Source: Otatea glauca (Eukaryota; Streptophyta; Magnoliopsida; Poales; Poaceae). From it: a DNA stretch of 64,000 bases. Shown in pieces: positions 55,781 through 64,000 of this stretch (position 1 is the first letter of the stretch; every line of letters starts with the position of its first letter). The notes beneath the pieces are model-generated. The model was not told the DNA's origin. It worked only from the letters and a program-made list of their open reading frames with translations, and searched no databases. Location: assembly GCA_036346275.1 (NCBI GenBank), contig CM070711.1:70369782-70433781 (forward strand). Reading direction: 5' to 3'. Position numbers and translations under genes: made by a program.

Positions 55781-57240
55781 AATATGAATGACTAATAAAT
55801 GCTACTTAGTGCTTGTACATGAATTTGTCTCTTTTTTTATTTAGCCATAACTTTCAAATGAGAATAATTTTGGTCTTCAAATTTTTCGAAATTGTAGAAT
55901 CTCACATCCTCTATATATGGTAATTTTTTGAGAAATTTTTGCAGTAAAATGTTATTTTTTTATATTAAAAGAAAGTATATATTGTTGTTTGCCACTTTGT
56001 TATTTTCATATCTCTCAAATCTAATTGAATTTGGTCTTCAAATTTTATAGTGTCGTAGAAGCTCATCTACCCTATATATGTTAATTTTTTGAGTTTTTTT
56101 AAAAAATTGTACATATAATTTTCATAAATTTTATACCATAAGGCTGATGTACACATCATATAGTAACACATTGAGTAATAGGAAGTAAGATGTTGTTTTC
56201 TTAACAGTAAAAAGTGGTATATGCTGCTGTTTAGCACTTTATTTTTTTATATCTCTCAAATTCGATTGAGTTTTGGTTTTCAAATTTTACAAGGTTGTAA
56301 AATCTCACCACCTCTTACGTGTGGTAATGTTTTGAGAATTTTTCACAGTAAAATGTTTTTTTCAGGAAAAGATAGTATACACTGTTGTTTGGCACTTTGT
56401 TATTTTCATATCTCTCAAATCCAGTTGAGTTTAGTCTTTAAATTTTACAGGATTGTAGAAGCTCAACTCACCTACGTGTGGTAATTTTGAGAATTTTTTG
56501 CAGTAAAATTTTATTTTTTTGACATTAAAAGAAAGTATATGCTGTTGTTTGGCACTTTGTTATTTTCATATCTCTCAAATCCAATTGAGTTTGGTCTTCA
56601 AATTTTAAAAGGTCATAGAGGATCACCTACCCTACGTATGGTAATTTTTTGAGATTTTTTGAAAACTTATACATATGATTTTTAATAAATTTTATACCAC
56701 AGGACTTTTATATACAACATATATTAACACATATAATAATAGACAATAAAATGTAGTTTTCTTGACAATAAAATATAGTATATGCCGCTGTTCAGTACTT
56801 TGTTTTTTATATCTCTCAAATACGATGGAGTTTGGCCTTCAAATTTTACAATGTTGTAGAATATCACCTCCCCTACATGTGGTAATTTTTTGAGAATTTT
56901 TACAGTAAAATATTATTTTTTTGACAGTAAAATATATGTACACCGATAATAAAATCTATGTATATAAATAGTAAAATCTGATTCATACGGTTTTATATTG
57001 GCGAGACTTACATCATTATGTTTCTCTCGTCGTCAGTAAGATACCAGTAAAAACCGTTTGTGAATTGGAGTTGCTAATAAAAAGTTATGGCTAAAAAAAT
57101 AAAAAATATATGTTTATGTACAAACTAAAAACTCATTTACTAGCTGCTCTGACTACGTAGGTAATTGGTTTAGCCAACATGCGTCACGCGGGTGTACGTG
57201 GGATATTTTCTGGGCTGCACGTTTGTTACGATCGGCACGT
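55780..57240. repeat. Fold-back repeat element with six internal copies of a module of about 80 bp
   Basis: The ends are inverted copies of each other: TTATTTAGCCATAACTTTCAAATG near 55842, and AAAAAGTTATGGCTAAAAAAAT near 57080. Six direct copies of the module ATCTCTCAAAT...TTGAGTTTGGTCTTCAAATTTTA...TGGTAATTTTTTGAG begin near 55855, 56010, 56250, 56411, 56570 and 56812. Spacing alternates between about 160 and 240 bases because of an extra TTTTATACCA...ACACAT segment. The same module forms the hairpin at 9206-9425. No coding capacity, so probably a non-autonomous transposon family. Confidence 0.75.
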
Positions 57241-58571
57241 AGAATAAGCATCGTTACACGCAGAAGTAGAATAGCGCTACCGTGTGTGTATATATATATA
57301 TATCTTTTACTCCAGGTGTAGTTACTCCCACCTCTGAAATACTACCTAAACAAACTTGAAATACTCCTTTATCACTTTGGGTACACTCATATACTAATTA
57401 TAAGATATTCCAATGTGAACCACATGAAAAAACTGCAAGGGAGTACATAGTTTTAGCGTATTTTACATATACCTTTATATATGGACATAAAAAAGAGTAT
57501 GTCTAAAAAAATTTAAATACCACCTCTGAAAAAATGTAAATACTACCTAGTTAGTCTTATATGCTCGTATACTACACATACATACCCTCCGTTGCGCAAG
57601 ATACTCCCTACGTTGTGAGATACAATGTATAGATTAATTACTCCCGGAAGTAGAAAAGAGACTTCCTCTCTCTCTATATATATATCATCCAGTTCTAGAA
57701 TGCCACTTGATTTTGATAGATAGCAGCAGCTGAATCTTGGCCTTCCACTTTGTAGATGAAAAGGTGCCAGCCATTCATAGTCTGTAACTGAATTATTGAA
57801 CATTAATTAATATCACACTTCAGGCTGTTATGGTAGTTTAGTTGAACACAGTAGAACAATAGCAGCTATTGACGATTGTAATGATGTGCTATTGTTACAG
57901 TAGCAGTCAGATGCAGATCTTGTTGTTCCACAGAAGTTGATTTTGTTGCTCCCCAGAAGTGAACTAGAAAAGCTGGAGCTCGAAAGATTTGTGTTAATGA
58001 GATGCTGCTCAATGGAAGGCATGTGCATATAAGAAAAATGTAGCAGTTACCATTCAAAGAAAAAGAAAAAAAAATATGGCATCCGCTTTAGAGTTATTAG
58101 TGAAGATTTTGTCTGTCCATTTTTAGGGATTAGTTCCCGTCGGGATCAAGGATGAGGGAAATTAAATCTCATATGCGGAAACGAGGACGGAGACGGAGGA
58201 AACCTTAGTTATCGGGGGTTGGGGACTGCACCTTGGTCAAGTCCTCGTGTATTACTACAGTAAAAAAATTCAATACAATATTTTTATAAAGTACTTAAAA
58301 ATTTGAGCAGTCGATCTTAAATCGGACAATCCTAAGAGACTACTCAAGAGGCAGTCTCTCCGTCCTGAAACTACAGCACGGTAACCGGAGCGGCAGACGA
58401 CACGGAAAAAAAGAGAGCATAAGGGCGAGTCCAAGTCAGACGCTGGAACTATTCACCTCGGCCGCAGCCCGCAGCGACCACTACACCCCAGTCCACAACC
58501 CGGCCTCGAGCACGTTACGCGTGCGGAGATCCATCACGCGACTTCGCGATCCTCGGAACACGGCCATCGCC
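57241..58571. other. Upstream region of the receptor-kinase gene, repeat-rich
   Basis: 57300-57640 resembles in inverse part of 9675-9790 (AGTACTC, ATATTCCAATG, GTGATAAAGGAG-type blocks), so the dispersed repeat continues here. 57650-58380 is AT-rich and unassigned. 58380-58571 is GC-richer and probably holds the leader of the kinase gene. I see no confident TATA box. Confidence 0.4.
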
Positions 58572-61275
58572 ATGCCGTCCGTGAAGGTGGTGAAGCCTCC
58601 GTCTCCAGCGGCGCCTTCCCTCCTCCTCTTCCTCCTCCTCCTCACGGCAAGCGACGCCACACGGCCGGTATGGCTCGACTGCGGCGCCTCACAGCCACCT
58701 CCGCCATCCCCTTCTCCTTCCGCGTCGCCACCGCCGACGTCCACCAACGGCAGCGTTTTCCGCGCCAACCTGCTCGCGCTCCTCGACGCCCTCCCCCGCG
58801 CGGCTGCGGCCACGGGCTTCGCCTCCCTGTCCTTTGGCACCGGCCGCGACCAGGCCTTCGTGCGCGGCCTCTGCCGCGGCGACTCCGCGCCAGCCGAATG
58901 CCTGGCTGACCTGCAAGTGGCGGTCCGCAACCTCAGCGGGAGCTGCGCCTCGAGCCGGCGCGCGGCCGTGTGGTTCGACAAGTGCTCCATCACCTACGCC
59001 GACACCAACGCCTCGACCGGCTATGAGGAGGGCTTCAGCATGATTCTCTACGACAGCCGCATGGTCGCCGACGCGGACAGCTATGAGCAGACGTACTACG
59101 CGCTGATGAGGCGCCTGGTGGCGCGAGCGGCCAGCGTTGGCGGTTCGGCGCGGCTGTTCGCCACGGGGGAGGCGGAGTATGCCGGCGGCGATCCCAACAG
59201 GACCATGTACGGTCTCGTGCAGTGCATGCGGGACCGTGGCGCGGCGGACTGCGACCAGTGCCTGCAGGCGTCGGTTCCGCAGCTGCCGACGTGCTGCTGG
59301 GGGCATCAGGGAGGGGTGGTGCTGCGATACGACTGCTACCTGCGGATTCAGATATACACCTACTACGACCTGGCGCTCGACGTGTCGCCTCCGGCCGCTC
59401 AACCGCCGCCGGCCCCCTCGCCGACGTCCGCCGGAGAAAGACGCGGTGAGTTTTGACTTTGGCCATCACACTGGAATGTCTCTGTTAGGGCTGTGCACGG
59501 TTTTACGGACCAAAAACCGTCCAAAAAACGAACTGAACTGGTTAACTTGGTTTAACTGGTATACAGTTTTTGTGTGGTGCGCTAAAAGTATGAATTTTAG
59601 AATACAATTTTTCGGCAAAAACCGTGAGTAAACCGAATACCAAAATAAAAAAATGCATATATAATTAGATAAATTAATTATCAAATATGTATAAAGTATG
59701 GTTTCACATGGAAATAATATCACTAGATTTGTCAAAGCATTGGACAAATGTGTAATAATTTTTGCTAACGTATAATTGGATAAAGTAATGGTTAAAGATG
59801 TGTATTCGAAACCATATCGATGTCCAAAACGACAAATAAAAAAGAACAATTTATATTAGTTTGGTAAATATAGTATGTACCGACACCAAAATTTATTGGA
59901 TATATTTGATAGCACATTTTAATTACTGTATTTATCATATGGGTAGCCCTAGTCTCTGTGTCTCGACTCGACTCCAAATTCCGTATCTGCCTGTGTCGGG
60001 AAAAAACGCGGCTGTCCTGCTGCCGCGCGTTTGGGAAAAATTTGCCCTGCTGTCCTCTAATGAATGCCCCGGAAACCACACGGCAGCCCGGTGCGCGGCA
60101 GTCCCGCGATGACAATGATCGATTGCCTGTGCGTGGACCGATGCTAATGGTGATAAATCGTTTACAAACATGCAGGAAAGAGGAGATCAAAAAATACCAT
60201 CCTTGCAGTTGCCCTTCCCGTTGGAACACTACTCGTCCTAGGCCTCTTGCTTGTTGGTGTTTACCTGCAGAGAAGGACCAAGCAGGAGAACAAGAAACAA
60301 TCAGGTATGTCGTATTTCCTGCAGAGGAGAAGGATAAAGGGAAACAAGAGACCACGAGGTATACCATACTTGCTCGCTCGAGTTTATTGATGATGCAGTA
60401 TGCCAAGTTAAGTATTCACTCATGTGTGGCGCAGCGACTGATAATACTAGAGAAGAGGGCAGCACATACGTTAAGCCGGAGCAATTTACTCTGCCATTGC
60501 TGAGAGCAGCGACAGGCAACTTCTCTGCAGAAAATAAGCTGGGAGAGGGAGGTTTCGGAGAGGTTTTCAAGGTATTCATTCACCGTATGCACGCAAACTC
60601 GCAAACCTGTTCTTTTATAGAACAGCGAAAACATACGTAAACAAAAATTCAAGCTCGTAAACCATTATTATTATTATTATTGGAACGTGCCCGTAAATCA
60701 TTATCGACACTACAAATTTTTATGATGACAGAGAAATGTGCAACTTGTTTACAGGGAAAGCTGCCGGATGGGCAGACAATAGCAGTAAAGAGGCTCTCCA
60801 AGAGTTCCTCACAGGGGTTCCACGAGCTGAAAAATGAACTAGTGCTCGCCGCCAAGCTTAAGCACAGGAACATTGTGCAGCTTCTTGGGGTTTGCTTGGA
60901 GGAGCAAGAGAAGCTGGTCGTCTACGAGTACTTGCCAAATAGGAGCCTAGACACCATCCTCTTTGGTACGTAGTCCTCTGTATGCATGTCCGGGATGTTC
61001 CACGTACCTTCTCATGCTCTCTTCTTCTAAATTGCAGGGAGACGACGGCGCCATGCACTGGACTGGAGGAAAAGGTACACGGTCATTAGCGGGATTGCTC
61101 GTGGCCTACTATATCTCCACGAAGAGTCACGCCTAAGGGTCATTCACCGAGACCTCAAGCCAAGCAACGTCCTGTTGGATGAGAGTATGAACCCCAAGAT
61201 ATCAGATTTCGGGCTGGCTCGAGCATTCTGGAGAGACCAATCCAGAGATGTAACTAAGCGACCAGCTGGTACCCT
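58572..61275 (+). CDS. Cysteine-rich receptor-like kinase (DUF26 RLK), first five exons
   Basis: Exons 58572-59445, 60176-60304, 60435-60571, 60755-60965 and 61038-61275, all with GT/AG borders and consistent phases; the 3' exons lie beyond the LINE and the window. Start ATG at 58572: MPSVKVVK then a Leu-rich signal peptide (LLLFLLLLTAS). Two extracellular DUF26 domains follow. The second has CMRDRGAADCDQC (C-X8-C-X2-C); the first has CRGDSAPAECLAD, where the third Cys is Asp. Exon 2 encodes the membrane helix (TILAVALPVGTLLVLGLLLV) and a basic stop-transfer. The kinase starts FSAENKLGEGGFGEVFKGKL, IAVKRLSKSSSQGF (ATP-binding Lys), with Glu in the alphaC helix, HRDLKPSNVLLD and DFGLARAF, and the window's part ends at PAGTL. 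It acts at the plasma membrane in stress or defence signalling by family analogy. The cytosolic catalytic core present looks intact. Confidence 0.9.
59486..59951. mobile_element. hAT-type MITE in intron 1 of the receptor-kinase gene (466 bp)
   Basis: It starts TAGGGCTGTGCACGG and ends ATGGGTAGCCCTA. The inverted terminus is short (TAGGGCT) but a perfect 8-bp duplication GTCTCTGT flanks it (59478-59485 and 59952-59959). The interior is AT-rich with AAAACCG repeats. The duplication lies entirely inside the intron, leaving both splice sites intact. Confidence 0.88.
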
Positions 61276-61307
61276 GTAAGTGTCGTACATATGCGGTTGA
61301 TTGATAC

Positions 61308-64000
61308 ACCTCTTTTTTTTAGAATAGCAACAGGGGCAAAGCCCTCCTGTTTTCTTTTATTACAAACCTCAGGTTCACAACAAACATAAACGATGAAAAG
61401 GAAAGTAGAGTTCTCTGCGGCACTCTGTCTTACAAAGACAGACAGCAAGAGAAAGTAACAACCCACATTTAGAGCATAAATTTCGGACTACACAAACTAC
61501 TACTATTACAGCGTTCACAATCATCTATTTTTCTCCATGCTTCTCCTCTCCGTTCTTTTCCTTCTTCAGAAAGTGATCCTAGCAACTCTCGGTCTCCATC
61601 CTCTTTGCGCCTTGAACACCTCAGTTCCAGTAATCTGTTCCCCCAGGTTATAGCTTCTCTGTCTTCCTCCTCCTCTGTAAAACAATGCAAGTATTGAGCA
61701 AATGAGTTATGTCAAATATCAATTTCTTGGGATCAGCCGGTAAGACTTCTGAAACACGCTGCATTGCGTGTTTTCCATATTGCCCATAACAAAGCCGAAA
61801 CCCCCACTAACAACAACCTCTTAGATTCACCCTTGAATTGGTCCAAGTCGCAAACAAGTGTTAAACGTTTGTAGGTGAGCATCTCAGTCCAAAAGCACAT
61901 TTCACCACGTTCCATACCAATCTTGCCAATGGACATGAAATAAATAAATGGTTAATAGTTTCATCAGCACCACAGAACTGGCATTTTTATCACCTTTCCA
62001 CTCTCTTCTCAGTGGTCTATCTTTGGTTAGATACTTTTCCCCAGCATTAACCAAATGAAGACTCTGACACTGAGGGGGATCTTAATCTTCCAAAGAAATT
62101 TGTGGGGAAAACTTACATTTTGGATTTTCAAAAACCTGTAAAAAAACTCACAGAGAACAAGTTCTTAGAGCTCAGATTCCAAGCAAGCCTGTCCTCTTCC
62201 TTTTTTAAAGACACACCTTGGCAGTCAGCCTTCAGTTTTTCCCATAGATTGAAAGTCTCACCCCAGAGAGTTCTTCTGAAGGTGATAGAGCCCCAACCTT
62301 CAGAGAAAACATCAGCAAAAAAATATTTTTGCTAAAGGTCATATTGTACAGTCTTGGATATTTCTGTGCAAAAGAATGTTTGCCTATCCAAACATCGTCC
62401 CAAAATCTAATGTTAGAACAATCACCAAGAATGATTCTGCAACAATCTAAGAACTGGAGTTTGATTGTGTCGGGGATCGGACAACCTGGCGCGCGTCCCC
62501 CTGACACGTGTCCGTTCCCCCTCCGTGCCCGGGGAACTGTTCCTAAGCCCAGGCGGAGACGTCCACGATCTACCAGCCCGGGGCACCGAGCGGACTGTTA
62601 CCAGTCGGGATCCGACCAAAGGTCCCAAGAGGCCACTAGGGACACTCTTCCCCGACCTGGTGGACCTCTTCGAGCTCTTCCCCGACCTGGCGGACCTCTC
62701 CGAGCTCTTCCCCGACCTGGCGGGCAGGGCTCCCGACCTCCGCAGCGGGACGGGGTCCCCCGACTCCGACCAAGCCAAGGCAACCCCCGCCAAGGGCCGC
62801 GTGTCGAAGCCTCCACCAGTCAACAGCCACGTGCCCCACGGATAGGGTCAATCGAAGTGACTATACGAGAGCGGTGGCCCTTTCCAAGATGGTTTAATGG
62901 TCGCCAAGTCATGCTTCCATCCCATCGACCGGTCACGTCAAGATGAAGACACGCCCTCCCGAGGCGGCACCAACGCCATGAACAAAGAACGTCAACACTC
63001 GTCGGGATCACGTAAGCGGTACGTCGTTTCCCGGTGAAATACCTAACCGCCCTGACCAACGAGACGACCGGCCCAGCGTGGGCAGGACGAGCGGTGACCA
63101 GTCGACAGGACGAAGGACCAAAGCTCTTAGTATAGGTCACCTCGCCCTTTCCTAGCTCTCGATGTAACCTGCCCCTTCCTACCGTACAAAGGGAGGCAGG
63201 AACCCCGGGGAAGAGGCAGGATTCTTCTCGTTAAGCCATGAGCACTCTTGCGCTAGGGTCCAATAACTCTCGTTTGTAAACTTTGTGCAGCCATCTACAC
63301 TGAAGGCAATATAACACCGCCACACGAACTGGAGTAGGGGGTTCGGCCCGAACCAGTATAAACCTCGTGTCCCCTGTTTGGTTGCGCAGGTTCCCCTGCT
63401 TAGTGCGCCCGCCGAGGGCGCCACCCGGACGAGCGAAGCTCTGGGCCTCGCCCTCCGTGCGATCCTTCCCCCTCTTTCTTTGCGGTCGACGGTCCCGATC
63501 GTCGACAGATTGACATCAACCCAGCCCAAAAACGTGAACCACCAGGTTTGAGAGTAACTTGTGATAAAGTTTTAGAACTTAAATATTGTTCCTGTGAAAG
63601 TCCTGCCAAATACCGCCCTCATTAACCAATTTTCAGAACTATTTCCCTAAAAAATCAGGGTTCATGATGTCCAAATCTAGCATCCCCAAGGCCCCTTGGT
63701 TTTTTTGGCACACACATTGTAGGCCAGTTGACCAAGTGGTACTTTCTAACTCCTTGATCAGTTTGCCACAAAAATCTAGCTCTAAAGAAATCTATTCTTT
63801 TTTTTACCCCTTTTGACAATTTGTAAAAAGAAAGCATGTAAAGAGGGACATTATTCAGACTACAATTAACGAGGATCAATCTGCCTCCTATTGACCAGAG
63901 TTTCCCTTGTCAGCATCCTAGTTTATTTTACATATTGTCGTCTGTTTTTTTTTCAATGAATATTACATAGCCTAGTTTTATTTATAGGGATACCCAAATA
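61308..64000 (-). mobile_element. L1-type LINE in an intron of the receptor-kinase gene, interrupted by an LTR
   Basis: On the minus strand, from the window end downwards: reverse-transcriptase C-terminal part ILVNCSLNNVPLYMLSFYKL, SKGVKKRIDFFRARFLWQTD and YHLVNWPTMCVPKKPRGLG (63879-63690); a zinc-knuckle (zf-RVT-like) region with GDCSNIRFWDDVWIGKHSFA (about 62420-62370, just past the nested LTR); and VSALLWAIWKTRNAACFRSL (about 61800). It ends near 61312-61320 in a T-run, which is the poly-A tail on the minus strand. The element extends beyond the window. It is opposite in orientation to the kinase gene and begins about 35 bases after the exon 5 donor. Confidence 0.87.
62468..63507. mobile_element. 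Gypsy-like solo LTR (1040 bp) nested in the LINE
   Basis: It starts TGTCGGGGATCGGACAACC and ends CCCGATCGTCGACA, so the borders are TG...CA. A perfect 5-bp duplication GATTG flanks it (62463-62467 and 63508-63512). No internal retroviral-type genes or second LTR are present, so it is a solo LTR left after recombination. It is GC-rich, with a 33-bp tandem repeat (TTCCCCGACCTGG[TC]GGACC, three copies, about 62648-62730). The LINE reading frame continues directly on either side, which confirms a later insertion. Confidence 0.93.

Noticed and set aside
58481..59402. Long minus-strand frames (170 and 237 codons) opposite the receptor-kinase first exon
   Set aside because: Shadow frames of a GC-rich exon; the plus strand has signal peptide, DUF26 motifs and correct splice sites.
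62329..62946. 205-codon plus-strand frame and overlapping frames
   Set aside because: They cross the border of the nested solo LTR and its 33-bp repeats; not a gene.

Overview
The window is nuclear DNA of a grass (Poaceae). The evidence is GC-rich first exons next to AT-rich intergenic DNA, SIRE-type Copia LTR sequence, CACTA elements ending CACTACTACAGAA, RICESLEEPER-type hAT transposases, Tourist and Stowaway MITEs, and monocot-style jacalin and DUF26 receptor-kinase genes. The species cannot be named from the sequence. I recognise no prokaryotic, organellar or viral genes, tRNAs or rRNAs.

Layout. 1-1.74 kb is the end of a SIRE-like Copia LTR that cuts a CACTA element (1.74-8.30 kb). A second, complete 4.0-kb CACTA (3635-7634, CTT target duplication) is nested in that element and carries broken exons of two host genes, a UPF0114 membrane protein and a serine carboxypeptidase. 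8.3-15.4 kb holds AT microsatellites, a fold-back hairpin, a hAT-like element with a broken pentatricopeptide-repeat gene, and a 531-bp hAT MITE. 15.47-18.53 kb is a dead hAT with its transposase. 18.5-22 kb has MITEs and a short tandem repeat. 22.07-31.2 kb holds two copies of an unidentified unit. The first copy is an uninterrupted version of the site in the second copy where a 7635-bp CACTA (23382-31016) inserted. 31.4-43 kb holds hAT MITEs, a second dead hAT with another hAT inside it, and a diverged repeat family, one copy of which contains a papain-type protease exon.

Host genes lie between about 45.4 and 64 kb. On the minus strand are a three-domain jacalin-related lectin (six exons, JAL3-like) and a complete seven-exon gene for a 216-residue LisH-CTLH-CRA protein (RanBPM family) whose introns hold an RTE-type LINE and two MITEs. 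On the plus strand is a cysteine-rich receptor-like kinase (DUF26 kinase). Its first five exons are intact, and it runs into a large intron occupied by a LINE that itself contains a 1040-bp Gypsy-like solo LTR; the remaining kinase exons should lie beyond the window.

The host genes show no sign of forming a pathway. The theme is nested transposons and repeated capture of host-gene pieces: at least four host genes are represented by broken fragments inside elements of at least three types. I found no convincing new biological system. The most informative items are the two-gene Pack-CACTA, the internal empty site, the double repeat arrays in the CACTA elements, the D-to-N change in a transposon Ulp1-like protease, and a DUF26 domain lacking one conserved cysteine.
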